DNA from: Bradyrhizobium arachidis
GTDB lineage: Bacteria; Pseudomonadota; Alphaproteobacteria; Rhizobiales; Xanthobacteraceae
Length of the DNA stretch: 64,000 nt
Reading direction: 5' to 3'
Assembly: GCF_024758505.1 (NCBI RefSeq)
Contig: NZ_CP077970.1
Coordinates: forward strand, 9,007,501-9,071,500
The notes under the pieces were generated by a model that was not told the origin of the DNA, made no database searches, and worked only from the letters and a program-made list of their open reading frames with translations. How positions within the stretch are numbered: the stretch's first letter is position 1; every line of letters begins with the position of its first letter. This document shows positions 1 to 9,293 of this stretch, piece after piece. The translations under genes and the position numbers were made by a program.

Positions 1-352
1 CGACGACGCGCCAGCCCTCGGGGAAGCGGACCCAGGTCTGCATCTGCCGGCCGACCTTGCCCGGCAGGCTGTCGCGATAGAACAAGGTGGAAGCGACCGC
101 GGTGTCGCGGCCGTAAGCGGTGATGACGGTTTTCGCGGTGCGGCGGTTCAGCCCCACCGGCGAACGCGCGGCGCGAAAGCCGGAGATCGCCTCATAGCCA
201 TAGAGATTCTCGCCGATGCCGTAGCGCAGCGTGCGCGTATCGTCGCGGAAGAGTTCGCCGAGCACGGCGACGTCGTTGCTGACCAGCGCCTTCTCGTAGC
301 GTTCGAACGCGGCGGTGACATCAGCCAGCACGTCGGGGAGATCGATCTCCAT
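1..352 (-). CDS. AtzH/HpxZ-like protein (DUF3225), cut by window edge
   Basis: The ATG on the minus strand overlaps the stop region of the upstream amidase, so the two are translationally coupled. The visible part (about 117 residues, beginning [18 protein letters not shown]) has the NTF2/SnoaL-like layout of the DUF3225 family: an N-terminal helix, then a segment around [15 protein letters not shown] and a beta-rich end. In the family this protein accompanies AtzE-type amidases in cyanuric-acid (AtzH) or oxalurate (HpxZ) degradation. Here it is the third member of an AtzG-AtzE-AtzH set. The C-terminus lies outside the window. The family call is fairly sure; the substrate is unknown. Confidence 0.8.
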   Translation of the reverse strand, partial: MEIDLPDVLADVTAAFERYEKALVSNDVAVLGELFRDDTRTLRYGIGENLYGYEAISGFRAARSPVGLNRRTAKTVITAYGRDTAVASTLFYRDSLPGKVGRQMQTWVRFPEGWRVV

Positions 353-353
353 C

Positions 354-1748
354 TCAAATTCCTCTCGGTGCGGGCGCGGCGGCAACGCCCATGCGCTCGA
401 GCGCGGCGGCGACGCGCAGCGCAATGTCCTCGCGCCAGGGCGCGGCGATGATCTGCACGCCGATCGGCATCGGCTCGAGCGGCACGGGCACGGCGACGAC
501 GGGCAATCCGATGAACGAGATCGGCTGGGTGTGGATGCCGATATTGGCGCGCACCGGCAGCTCCACGCCGTCCAGCTTGAAGGTCACCTGGCCGATCTTC
601 GGCGCGATGCACGGTGTTGCCGGCGCGATCAGCACGTCGACCGATTTGAAAAGTTCGGCAACCTGCGCGCGATACCAGCGGCGGAACTTTTGCGCGCGGT
701 CGACCATCGGCGCCGGCACCATCGCGCCCGCGATCAGCCGGTCACGCACCGCGGGATCGAAATCGTTCGGACGCTTGCGCAGCCGATCGAGATGCAGCGA
801 TGCGCCTTCAGTGGTGGTGATGACGTAAGCTGCCGCGCGGGCGCGCGCGGCCTCGGGAATATCGATGACTTGCGTAGCGCCGAGGGCCTTGGCAACGCGC
901 GAAACGGCCTCGACCGCTTCAGGGAAGACGTTCTTCTGAAAGTAGCCGCCGGCGATGGCGACACGCAAGCCGGAGATCGACCCTGATAGCAGCGAGGTGA
1001 CGGGCTCAACGCCGCTCACGCTGCAGGCGCCATCGTCTGCGTCCGGCCCCTGCATTGCGTCATAAGCGAGCGCGAGATCGGTGACCGAGCGTGCGAGCGG
1101 GCCGAGATGATCGAGGCTTGCGACGAAGGGGAAGGAGCGCGCGCGCGACAGCCGGCCATAGGTCGGCTTCAGGCCAAAGATGCCGCAGAACGACGACGGC
1201 ACGCGGATCGAACCGTTGGTGTCCGACCCCAGCGCGATCGGCACCAGCGCGCCGCCGACCGAGCCGCCCGAGCCGCCGGACGATCCGCCGGTCATCCGCG
1301 TGGTGTCGTGTGGATTCCGCGAGTTGCCGTCATGGACGTTCTCGCCGGTGAAGTCGTAGGCGTACTCGCCCATGTTGAGCGCGCCGACCAGCACGGCTCC
1401 GGCCGCTTCCATCCGCTCGATCAGCGTGGCATCGCGCTTTGCCGGCGCGAGGTCACGATTGATTTTTGAACCGGCCCGCGTCGGCAGACCCGCGACATCA
1501 AACAGATTCTTGACCGCAAACGGCACGCCGGCGAGCGGGCCGACTTTCTTGCCCGCGGCGATGTCGGCATCGAGAGCGCGCGCTTTGGCGCGGGCGCGAT
1601 CCGCGGTGACGTCGGTGAAGGAATTGAGGACGGTGTCGTGCGCCTTGATGCGCGCGAGCGCAGCTTCGATGGCGTCGAGCGCCGACAACTTGCGGGCTGC
1701 GACTGCGCTCGCGATATCAGAGGCCGTCAATTCTGGCTTGGTGGTCAT
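354..1748 (-). CDS. AtzE/HpxY-family amidohydrolase (amidase signature)
   Basis: A 464-residue amidase-signature enzyme that would hydrolyse a C-N amide bond in the cytoplasm. The Ser-cisSer-Lys triad is visible: Lys80 in PFAVKNLFD, the GGSSGGSGG loop (about Ser156) and Ser180 in [12 protein letters not shown]. The overall sequence resembles the AtzE family (1-carboxybiuret hydrolase; HpxY of the oxalurate pathway) rather than GatA. This is supported by the small AtzG-like gene 7 bases upstream and the AtzH-like gene directly downstream. An oligopeptide-type ABC transporter lies upstream on the same strand, so the substrate is probably imported. Candidates are carboxybiuret, oxalurate or a related ureide, which sequence alone cannot resolve. 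Confidence 0.85.
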   Translation of the reverse strand: MTTKPELTASDIASAVAARKLSALDAIEAALARIKAHDTVLNSFTDVTADRARAKARALDADIAAGKKVGPLAGVPFAVKNLFDVAGLPTRAGSKINRDLAPAKRDATLIERMEAAGAVLVGALNMGEYAYDFTGENVHDGNSRNPHDTTRMTGGSSGGSGGSVGGALVPIALGSDTNGSIRVPSSFCGIFGLKPTYGRLSRARSFPFVASLDHLGPLARSVTDLALAYDAMQGPDADDGACSVSGVEPVTSLLSGSISGLRVAIAGGYFQKNVFPEAVEAVSRVAKALGATQVIDIPEAARARAAAYVITTTEGASLHLDRLRKRPNDFDPAVRDRLIAGAMVPAPMVDRAQKFRRWYRAQVAELFKSVDVLIAPATPCIAPKIGQVTFKLDGVELPVRANIGIHTQPISFIGLPVVAVPVPLEPMPIGVQIIAAPWREDIALRVAAALERMGVAAAPAPRGI

Positions 1749-1755
1749 GGCAGCA

Positions 1756-1935
1756 TCAGGCGGTGAACACGGGTGCCGGCTCGGTCTCGTCCGGCAGCGC
1801 GAATTCGTCCACGAGGCGAGCGAGCCTCAGCGACACCTCGAGATTGGCGCGAATGGCGGGGCGCCAGGCCTCCTCGACCGGCAGCGCGAGCGCTTGCGCG
1901 ACAGCATCGATATAGTCATCCAGCGGTTCGGCCAT
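1756..1935 (-). CDS. AtzG/HpxX-like small subunit (DUF4089)
   Basis: A 59-residue, mostly helical protein (MAEPLDDYIDAVAQALALPV...) of the DUF4089 type, with the LPVEEAW and V..RLARLVDEFALPDETEPAPVF segments typical of AtzG and HpxX. AtzG binds and stabilises the AtzE hydrolase, much as GatC does for GatA. I chose the ATG at 1935, preceded by a purine-rich GAGAGAG stretch, over an in-frame TTG nine codons earlier. It lies 32 bases after the ATPase gene and 7 bases before the amidase gene, so it is within the operon. Confidence 0.8.
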   Translation of the reverse strand: MAEPLDDYIDAVAQALALPVEEAWRPAIRANLEVSLRLARLVDEFALPDETEPAPVFTA

Positions 1936-1967
1936 CGCTCTCTCAATCTCGCGTTCGTGCAATCACG

Positions 1968-3704
1968 TTAATGCGCCGGCAACGGCGGATGCGGGATCGC
2001 CGTCAACAGCTCCTTGGTGTAATCGTCCTGCGGATCGCTGAGGACCCTTTCGGAAGAGCCCTCCTCCACGATTCGCCCCGTGCGCATCACAATGACACGA
2101 TCGCACAGCAAGCGCACCACATTCAAATCATGCGAGACAAACAGATAGCTCATACCGAGCCTCTGCTTGAGGTCCTGCAGCAAGTTCAGCACCACGGCCT
2201 GCACCGAGACGTCGAGTGCGGCGGTCGGCTCGTCCAGGATGACGAGCTTTGGGTGCAGCGCGATGGCGCGCGCGATGCCGACGCGGGCCTTCTGCCCGCC
2301 TGACAATTGGTGCGGAAAGCGATCCAGCAGGTTGAGCGGAAGCCCGACCATAGCAGCGAGTTCCTCGCAGCGCGCCCGCAATGCGTCACGCCCGCTGATG
2401 TTCCCGAGCTGCATGATCGGGTCAGCGATGGCGCGCGCGGCGGTGAAGCGCGGATTGAGGCTGTCGGTCGGATCCTGGAACACCATCTGGATCCGGCTGC
2501 GCAGCGGCAGCCGGGCAAAGGCGTTCGGCATGATGCTGCCGATCTCCTCGCCGTCAAACTGGATGCGCCCCGAGGTCTGGTCCAACAGCCGCATCACCAT
2601 CATCGACGTCGTCGATTTTCCGCAGCCGGATTCGCCGACGAGGCCGACGCTCTCGCCATGGCCGATCGAAAAACTGATGCCATCGACCGCGCGGAACACG
2701 TCTGGCTCGACCGGCGGCTTGCGGCCGAACAGCTTTCCGAGCACGGCGGTGGCGCCCTGGCGGGGATATTCCTTGACGAGCTTGTCGATGAGGAGAAGGG
2801 GCTTTGTGCCCTCGGTGACGGCGGGCGCATGCGCCGGTTCGCCCGGCACGGCGCTCACGGTGGCGGGCGTAGCAGCTTCTTCCTCCGGCAAGAGATCACG
2901 CAGCGACACGCCGAGCCGCGGCGTCGCGCGCATCAGCTTCTTTGTGTAGGGGTGCTGCGGGTTGGCAAAAATGTCGGCGGCCTTGGCGGTCTCGACCACC
3001 CTGCCCTTCTCCATCACCACGACGCGGTCGCAATAGGCAGCGGCGAGGCCCAGATCATGCGTGATCAAAATCGTCGACATCGCGCGGCGTTTTGTCAGCT
3101 CGACGATGAGGTCCATCACCGCCTTCTGCGTGGTGACGTCGAGGCCGGTGGTCGGCTCGTCCGCGATCAAAAGCTGCGGATTGCAGGCGAGCGCAAGCGC
3201 GATGACGACGCGCTGGCACATGCCGCCTGACAGTTCGAAGGGATAGGCGTGGTAGCGTTCGCGCGGGCGCGCGATCTTGACCTGCTCCAGCGCCTCGATC
3301 GCCTTCTCGCCGTGATCGGCGACTTGCGCCTGCTGCACATGGGTGCGCAGCACGTCCTCGATCTGGTCGCCGACCTTTCGGATCGGATTGAGCGCGGCAC
3401 GCGGGTTTTGAAAAATCATCGAGACTTCGCGACCGCGCAAGTTCCGCATCTGGTCTTCGGTCGCGGCCTTGACGTCGATGCCCGAAAACATCACCGAGCC
3501 CTCGGCGATCCTGCCGGCGCGGTCGAGGATGCGCATCACGGCATAGGATGTCACCGACTTGCCCGAACCGGACTCGCCGACGATGGCAAGCGTCTCGCCC
3601 TTGGCGACGGAGATGTCGACATGCTGTACCGCCTTGACGATGCCGCGGCGGGTGGTGAATTCGACGGTGAGATCCTGGACGTCGAGCAGCGGCTGGGCGG
3701 TCAT
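1968..3704 (-). CDS. Peptide-type ABC transporter ATP-binding protein, DppD-DppF fusion
   Basis: A 578-residue protein with two complete ABC ATPase domains in tandem, corresponding to fused DppD and DppF (as in GsiA and YejF). The first half has Walker A GESGSGKS, signature LSGGMCQR and Walker B LLIADEPTT. The second half has GESGCGKS, LSGGQKAR and LVILDEPTA. Each half is followed by the oligopeptide-transporter C-terminal extension (HPYTKKL and DDYTKEL). The start MTAQPLLDVQDL at 3704 overlaps the permease stop codon as TGATG. An in-frame extension upstream reads antisense-like protein from the permease gene and is not used. It would power the permeases encoded just upstream. Confidence 0.92.
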   Translation of the reverse strand: MTAQPLLDVQDLTVEFTTRRGIVKAVQHVDISVAKGETLAIVGESGSGKSVTSYAVMRILDRAGRIAEGSVMFSGIDVKAATEDQMRNLRGREVSMIFQNPRAALNPIRKVGDQIEDVLRTHVQQAQVADHGEKAIEALEQVKIARPRERYHAYPFELSGGMCQRVVIALALACNPQLLIADEPTTGLDVTTQKAVMDLIVELTKRRAMSTILITHDLGLAAAYCDRVVVMEKGRVVETAKAADIFANPQHPYTKKLMRATPRLGVSLRDLLPEEEAATPATVSAVPGEPAHAPAVTEGTKPLLLIDKLVKEYPRQGATAVLGKLFGRKPPVEPDVFRAVDGISFSIGHGESVGLVGESGCGKSTTSMMVMRLLDQTSGRIQFDGEEIGSIMPNAFARLPLRSRIQMVFQDPTDSLNPRFTAARAIADPIMQLGNISGRDALRARCEELAAMVGLPLNLLDRFPHQLSGGQKARVGIARAIALHPKLVILDEPTAALDVSVQAVVLNLLQDLKQRLGMSYLFVSHDLNVVRLLCDRVIVMRTGRIVEEGSSERVLSDPQDDYTKELLTAIPHPPLPAH

Positions 3705-4602
3705 CACGTCCTCCGCTGCGGGTCGACGATGTCGCGCAGGCCGTCGCCGAGAAGGTTGAAGCAGAACACGGCGATCATCAAAGCGAGGCCCGGGAATAGC
3801 GCGATCCACCATTCGCCCGACACCATGAAGCCGGCGCCCTCGGCGACCATGATGCCCCACTCCGCCGTCGGCGGGCGAACGCCGAGGCCGATGAAGGAGA
3901 GGCCGGCGGCGTTGAGGATGGCGTAGCCCATGGTCAGCGACATCTGCACGATCATGATCGGCATGATGTTCGGCAGGATGTGCACCAGCAGAATCCGGAA
4001 CTCGCCATTGCCCGACAGACGCGCCGCTTGCACGAAGCCGGCGTTGCGGCGAACGTTGGCTTCCGCGCGCGCAACGCGGGCGTAGAGCGGGAAGTTCACG
4101 ATGGCTGTGGCGAGGATGATGTTCTGTACGGTGTTGCCAAGCGCGGCCACGATGCCCATCGCCAGCACGAACAGCGGGAAGGCCATGATGGTGTCGGCGA
4201 CGCGGCCGACGATGCGATCGGTCCAGCCGCCAAAATAACCGGCCGCGATGCCGGCAAGCCCGCCCATCAAGAAGACCAGCACGACGGAGGCGATCGCGAT
4301 GAAGACATCGAGACGGGTTGCGACGATGACGCGGCTAAAGATGCGCGGCCCAATTGATCGGTGCCAAACCAGTGCGCGGCCGACGGCGGCTTCAGAGCCG
4401 CCGCTGTGTCCGAAGCGAGCGGATCGTAGGGCACCACGAGGGGACCAAAGATAGCGGCGAACAGGATCACGATCAGCAGGCCGAAGGCAAAGCCTGTCAC
4501 CCTGTTCTCGCCGAGAACGTAGCGGGTCTGTTCGAGGATCGCGACGAGCCCGGAGGTGCGCGCGGGACCGACGGGCTCAACAGCTGGCGCAACGGAGCTC
4601 AT
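3704..4602 (-). pseudogene. DppC-like ABC permease, apparent frameshift
   Basis: The N-terminal part (from 4602, MSSVAPAVEPVGPARTSG...) and the C-terminal part (ending at 3704, with the EAA-loop region and five membrane segments) belong to one DppC-type permease but lie in different frames. The break falls inside the family motif FGTDQLGRDIFSRV. The sequence reads GTDQLGR and then shifts, and adding one base between 4343 and 4344 (T on the plus strand) restores GRDIFSRVIVATRLDVFIA. Without it the protein ends 111 residues in. It may be a real inactivating mutation or a sequencing error; the rest of the reading frame looks undamaged, which favours an error or a very recent event. It lies 3 bases after the DppB-like gene. 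Confidence 0.8.
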
Positions 4603-4605
4603 AAG

Positions 4606-5619
4606 TTAGCCCTCCAACCTGACGCGCGGATCGATCACGCCGTAGAGAATGTCGATCACGAGATTGAGCAGCACGTACATGACCGCCATGGTCAGCACGA
4701 AACCCTGCACCGGCGCGAAGTCCGAGGAGATCAGCGCTTCCACCGCATAGGAGCCGATGCCGGGCCAGGCGAAGACTTTCTCCACCAGCACGTTCGCGCC
4801 GAGCAGGAACGAGAACACCATGCTGAGCGTGGTGATGACCGGCAGCATCGCATTGCGGAAGGCGTAGGTGACGATGACGGTTGCGGGCGACAGGCCGCTG
4901 GCGCGCGCGGTGCGGACGAATTCGGAGGCCAGCACCGCGAGCATCGAGGCGCGCGTCATGCGCGCGATCGGCGCCAGCGAAAAAATCGCAAGCGTGGTCG
5001 CGGGCAGGATGAGCTGGCTGAACGCCGAGCGGAACGCCTCGAAATCGCGCGCGATCAGCGTGTCGACGAGATAGAATCCGGTCACGGTCGGCGGCGCGCT
5101 GTAGAACACATCGAGCCGGCCGAGCGGCGCCGGCGACCAGCCGAGCCTGAAATAGAAGAAATAGACCAGCAGCAGGCCGGTGAAGAACACCGGCAATGAT
5201 ACGCCCGCGGTCGTAGTGACGCGGCAGAGATGGTCGATCCACGAACCCGGTCGTGTCGCGGCGAGCACGCCGAGCGGGATGGCGATGACGACCGAAACGA
5301 TAAGGCCGAGCAGCGTAAGCTCGGCGGAGGCCGGCAGCCGGTTACGGATTTCGGTCGCGACCGGCTGGCCGGTCGTGAGCGAGTTGCCGAAATCGCCGTG
5401 CGCGAGATCGTTGGTGTAGCGGAAGAACTGCTCGATCAGCGGCTTGTCGAGGCCGAGTTTTTTCCGGATCTGCTCGACGGCTTCCTTGGTCGCGGCAGGC
5501 CCGGCGAAATAGGCCGCGGGGTCACCCGGCAACGCGCGCGTCAGCAGGAAGGTGACGATGACGACCCCGATCAGAGAGGGAATCGCGAACATCAGACGCT
5601 TGCTGATCATGGTGAGCAT
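4606..5619 (-). CDS. DppB-like ABC transporter permease
   Basis: A 337-residue inner-membrane permease of the dipeptide/oligopeptide family. It begins with the typical MISKRLMFAIPSLIGVVIVTFLLTRALPGDPA. This has a first membrane helix, then the LPGDPA motif, a periplasmic region, and further helices with the cytoplasmic loop FVRTARASGLSPATVIVTYAFRNA, which contacts the ATPase. It ends with the usual DPRVRLEG. It lies between the binding-protein gene (230 bases upstream, across a palindromic repeat) and the DppC-like gene. It should form the heterodimeric channel with DppC, if that protein is intact. Confidence 0.92.
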   Translation of the reverse strand: MLTMISKRLMFAIPSLIGVVIVTFLLTRALPGDPAAYFAGPAATKEAVEQIRKKLGLDKPLIEQFFRYTNDLAHGDFGNSLTTGQPVATEIRNRLPASAELTLLGLIVSVVIAIPLGVLAATRPGSWIDHLCRVTTTAGVSLPVFFTGLLLVYFFYFRLGWSPAPLGRLDVFYSAPPTVTGFYLVDTLIARDFEAFRSAFSQLILPATTLAIFSLAPIARMTRASMLAVLASEFVRTARASGLSPATVIVTYAFRNAMLPVITTLSMVFSFLLGANVLVEKVFAWPGIGSYAVEALISSDFAPVQGFVLTMAVMYVLLNLVIDILYGVIDPRVRLEG

Positions 5620-5670
5620 GATGCGCTCCTGGGCGTGTTGCGCATGCTGGTAGCCGCGCGCGTCGCTGCG

Positions 5671-5778
5671 TTCCCTCCCCCCTTGCGGGGGAGGGCTAGG
5701 GAGAGGGGTGGCCCCAAGCGAGATCGGAGTTCGTGGCTACCCCTCTCCCCGCCCCTCCCCCGCAAGGGGGGAGGGAGC
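5671..5778. repeat. Palindromic intergenic repeat, family A copy 1
   Basis: Two GC-rich arms face each other: a ccctccccccttgcgggggagg arm and its complement ending gcaaggggggaggg, each with an inner palindrome and a gagaggggtggc/ggctacccctctc stem. It separates the binding-protein gene from the permease genes and may reduce read-through or protect the upstream mRNA. A second copy is at 21820-21926. Confidence 0.85.
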
Positions 5779-5849
5779 GAGAGAGCGGTGGCCACCTCAC
5801 GTGAGCGAGAGACGCGAGGAGACGCGGCGACGTCGCGCGCCATGCCCCC

Positions 5850-7472
5850 TCACCCCTTCGCCATCGCGCGATAGTCGAGGCGGCGGTGGAACCAGTATTG
5901 ATAGCCGGTGACGTTCTTCTGCATCGCGACGTTGACGAAGGGTTGGTAGAGCGGAATGCGCGGCACGTCCGCGAAGGCGAGATCGACAAAACCCTTCACG
6001 TCGGCGTCGTAGGCCGCCTTGTCGCCGGTGGCGGCTGCCGTGCGCGCGCCGTCGATGAACTTGTCCATCTCGGCCGACTTGTAGCTCATGGTGTTGAAGA
6101 CGGAATTGTTGCCGTGATAGCACCAGTAGAAGAAGTACTCGGGGTAATCGAGCCAGCCCGAGAACACGTTGGTGAACAGCGGCATCTCCTTCTTGTTCAG
6201 CTCGGTGCGCCAGTTGGCGCCGGGCACCTTGTTGATGGTGGCCTTGATGCCGAGCTGCGCCAGGCTCTCCTGCACCAGCACGCAGAGCGGCTCGTTGACG
6301 CCGGCAAAATTGAGGTCGAAGGAGATCGTGGTCTCAAAGCCGTTGGCGTAGCCGGCTTCGGCCAGCAGAGCCTTGGCCTTCTCCATGTCGGTGAAATACT
6401 TTGTCGGCTGCGGCCAGGCCACGTCGGTCGCCTTGTCCTTGGCCGCGCCGAACATGGGATTGCCGAGGCCGAACAGCACGGCGTCCATGATCTTCTGGTA
6501 CGGCATCGCATAGGCCATCGCCTGGCGAACTTTTGGATTGTCGAACGGCGGCTTGGTCACGTTCATGCCGATGTACTGGATGCCGTTGGAGAACGGCAGC
6601 GACACGACGTTGAGCTTGCCGTTCGCCTTCATCTCCTGGAAGTCCTTGAACGGCAGCTCGTAGGAGATGTCGGCATCGCCACGCTCAAGCAGCGCGCGGC
6701 GATTGCCGGCCTGTGGCACCATGCGCCAGATCACGCGCTTGATCTTCGGCAAGGGGCCGCCGACCCAATCCTCATTGCGCTCCATGATGACTTCGGTGCC
6801 GGCGGTCCACTTCGTCACCTTGTAGGCGCCGGAGCCCGCGGTCTGCTGCTTTGTGTATTCGAGGCCCCACGGGTCCTTTTCACTCGCGTTCTTCTTGGCG
6901 AGCTCGGAGTTGACGATGCAGGGAACGATCACCGCAAGATCGGGAATGGTGAGGCGATCCTTTTTCAGGAAATCGACGCGCACGGTGTAGTCGTCGACCA
7001 CCACGAACTGCTCGGCCTTGGTCAGCGAGCCCGCGCTCATCTGGAAGGTCGGGAAGCCGCCGACGCTGACGGCACGATCGAGCGACCACTTCACGTCCTT
7101 GGCCGTAACAGGCGCGCCGTCGTGGAATTTGGCGTTCTTCTTCAGCTTGAAGGTGACCGACATGTCGTCGATCTTGATGTCGTCGGCGAGTTCGCCCTTG
7201 AACTTGTCGCGGTCGTAATAGGGCACGCCGCCGGGGCCGCTCTTCATCTCGTGGCTGATCAGGCGATCGTAGCAGTTCCAGGACACTTCATAGCCGGGCA
7301 CGTTGGTGCCGACGCCGTGGATGTCGAGATTGTTGGGGCCGCCTTCGGAGACGATCAGCAGCGTCTCGGAGCGGGCATCGGCCCTGGCGGACGAGATCAC
7401 GGATGGAGCAGCGGGCAGCACCGCGCCGGCAGCCAATCCAGACACGGACTTCAGGAAATCGCGGCGCTTCAT
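5850..7472 (-). CDS. Peptide-type ABC transporter substrate-binding protein (SBP family 5)
   Basis: A 540-residue periplasmic binding protein with an N-terminal signal of Tat type (MKRRDFLKSVSGLAAGAVLPAAPSVISSARA). The family-5 signature lies around residues 80-130: VTFKLKKNAKFHDGAPVTAKDVKWSLDRA, with the FHDG..VTA.DV pattern. The ATG at 7472 has a GGAG seven bases before it and gives a clean signal peptide, so it is preferred over the frame start six codons earlier. It heads the transporter operon and probably defines its specificity. The downstream amidase set suggests a ureide- or amide-like ligand rather than peptides, but this is inference. Confidence 0.9.
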   Translation of the reverse strand: MKRRDFLKSVSGLAAGAVLPAAPSVISSARADARSETLLIVSEGGPNNLDIHGVGTNVPGYEVSWNCYDRLISHEMKSGPGGVPYYDRDKFKGELADDIKIDDMSVTFKLKKNAKFHDGAPVTAKDVKWSLDRAVSVGGFPTFQMSAGSLTKAEQFVVVDDYTVRVDFLKKDRLTIPDLAVIVPCIVNSELAKKNASEKDPWGLEYTKQQTAGSGAYKVTKWTAGTEVIMERNEDWVGGPLPKIKRVIWRMVPQAGNRRALLERGDADISYELPFKDFQEMKANGKLNVVSLPFSNGIQYIGMNVTKPPFDNPKVRQAMAYAMPYQKIMDAVLFGLGNPMFGAAKDKATDVAWPQPTKYFTDMEKAKALLAEAGYANGFETTISFDLNFAGVNEPLCVLVQESLAQLGIKATINKVPGANWRTELNKKEMPLFTNVFSGWLDYPEYFFYWCYHGNNSVFNTMSYKSAEMDKFIDGARTAAATGDKAAYDADVKGFVDLAFADVPRIPLYQPFVNVAMQKNVTGYQYWFHRRLDYRAMAKG

Positions 7473-7697
7473 GGCAATGCTCCAACGCAAAGGTTTTTTG
7501 GTTGGAACAGGATTCGCAAGGTTCGTGCCAAAGCTTACCAGGAGCTTAATGCCATGGTAACTACATGATTTTATAGGATATTATCCGAAATCGAGCGCCC
7601 TTGAGGAGCAATGGCCACCTTTACGTTGCATACAAAGAGAGTGATTTGCCCACGAAATAGGCTCAATGAACGCATCGCCCATCAGATGGGCTATCCG

Positions 7698-9119
7698 CTA
7701 TTGGCAGAAATCCTCATTGTTGATGCGCAAGCACCGCGGCACCGCGACGATCTTGTGCCGGCCACAGCCTTCGCCTGCGTCGACCTTTTTCAGGGCACGG
7801 AGCGCCGCCATCGTCGGACGGTACCAGAGGAAGCGCTCATCGGTCAGGACCGATGCCCGGCGCAGACCGTCGATCGTACCGACATCGAATACGCCGCTTT
7901 GGTCGCCACGAAAGCAGTCGAGCCGCGTCAATTGCGCCTGAATGAATTGAACCAGCTCGCGCCCCTCATAGGTCGGGCCAGCGCTGTCGAGCACCGTAAC
8001 CTCCCGCAAGCGCGACGCCGCAGCGCGCGCTTCCTCCGCCTCCGGCGCATCCGGAAACAGCGCAGCGACGAGATCGTAGGCTTCAGGGGTCTGCGTCTGC
8101 CGCGCCCGGCTGAGAACCAGCGCTGCGGCCGAGGAGGCCGCGGCAGGCTCGCCACCGGCCGCCCTCTTCCTGAGTTCGGCCACGGCCGCGCGTGCGACGG
8201 GCGCTTCCGGGCTCGCCGGAAAGCGCTCGATCAAGAGATCGTACAGTGCGACATTGCCTGTCTCCCTGGCGGCTGCGAGCAATTGCGCGGCCTGGCTCGG
8301 CGGGGGCGGCGGCGGCACGAAGTAGAAATCGAGCTCGAGCGAGGTGGACTCCCAGGGGATCTGCTGCTCGCCGGTCGCAAGTCGCACCTGACGACGGACG
8401 CTCTTGAAGACATCCTCCAGCCGCTCGCCGGGCACCACGACCGCGTCCGCAAGCGCCCTGGTATAGGGGCTGTGCCCGTCTTCGCCGTCCAGCGCGGCCT
8501 TCCCCGAAGCGGTCGAGGAAGCGATGAACACGCCGTAGACCGCCCCCATCGGCACCAGGCCCGTCGTGTCGGTCGACGCCACACCGGGCGGAAATGGATT
8601 ATCGCGGCAGGCGTCAACAATGAGGACGTTGAGCGCGTTGCCAGCACCCGACAGGCGGTCGGCGATACGTTTGACGCTCACCGCCTGCGTCACGATGTCA
8701 GACCGCCGCTTGATGTCGGCGTTGACGGGGATCAGGTAGTTGACGCCGTCGCTCTCGATGCCGTGGCCCGCGTAATAGAGCACCGCGACCGTCTCCGGCC
8801 CGCGCGAACGAATCTTGTTTGCGAACTCGTCGACGTCCCGCGACAGGCTTTTCAAGTCACGGTCGGCGACCTCCGTGACCTCGAAGCCGGTCTGCCGCAG
8901 CCTTTCCGCCATCAACCGCGCATCGCGGCCGGGATTGCTGAGCGCGCCCAGCTTTGCGTAGCTGGCATTGCCGATCACGAGCGCGAGCCGGGGCGCGGTC
9001 TCCGCCACCGATTTTTTCGTCTCGCGCGCGGCCAGAGCGCAGCCGGGCTGCGCGGTCGCGAGGACCGCAAGACCGGCGGCGAAAAGCGCCGCGAAACGCC
9101 CCCTTCGCATTTGCACCAT
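7698..9119 (-). CDS. Secreted caspase-family (C14, metacaspase-like) protease
   Basis: About 473 residues: a signal peptide (FAALFAAGLAVLATAQPGCALA), then a caspase p20-like domain starting at RLALVIGNASYAKLGALSNP. The catalytic dyad is intact: His in YYAGHGIE (about residue 119) and Cys in VDACRDNPF (about residue 171). A C-terminal part of some 250 residues holds helical, repeat-like sequence with ETGNVALYDLLIERFP and AYDLVAALFPDAPEA, and a final small domain with QAQLTRLDCFRGDQSGVFD. The protein should be exported. The start at 9119 is chosen over an upstream TTG. It is divergent from three small exported proteins. Target proteins are unknown; such enzymes usually cleave after Arg or Lys. 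Confidence 0.88.
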   Translation of the reverse strand: MVQMRRGRFAALFAAGLAVLATAQPGCALAARETKKSVAETAPRLALVIGNASYAKLGALSNPGRDARLMAERLRQTGFEVTEVADRDLKSLSRDVDEFANKIRSRGPETVAVLYYAGHGIESDGVNYLIPVNADIKRRSDIVTQAVSVKRIADRLSGAGNALNVLIVDACRDNPFPPGVASTDTTGLVPMGAVYGVFIASSTASGKAALDGEDGHSPYTRALADAVVVPGERLEDVFKSVRRQVRLATGEQQIPWESTSLELDFYFVPPPPPPSQAAQLLAAARETGNVALYDLLIERFPASPEAPVARAAVAELRKRAAGGEPAAASSAAALVLSRARQTQTPEAYDLVAALFPDAPEAEEARAAASRLREVTVLDSAGPTYEGRELVQFIQAQLTRLDCFRGDQSGVFDVGTIDGLRRASVLTDERFLWYRPTMAALRALKKVDAGEGCGRHKIVAVPRCLRINNEDFCQ

Positions 9120-9293
9120 CACAATATCATCCGCCGGCAACGCTACGCCAACGCCGTTCGTCTGTCATTCCAGGGACGGCCTTCGACCAGGCGATCGTCA
9201 ACAGGACCGTCATCGAGAACGCCCGTCATGAAATTGACGACGGTGGGGCACTATATCTAGGATTGAATCCTCAAGAATCATTTTCATTCATTC

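Noticed and set aside
5886..7568. A 560-codon plus-strand frame opposite the peptide-binding protein.
   Set aside because: Low-complexity His/Arg/Gly/Val-rich translation, antisense to a clear SBP family 5 gene.
7611..9260. A 549-codon plus-strand frame opposite the caspase-like gene.
   Set aside because: No domain and no ribosome-binding site; the minus strand encodes an intact caspase dyad and signal peptide.
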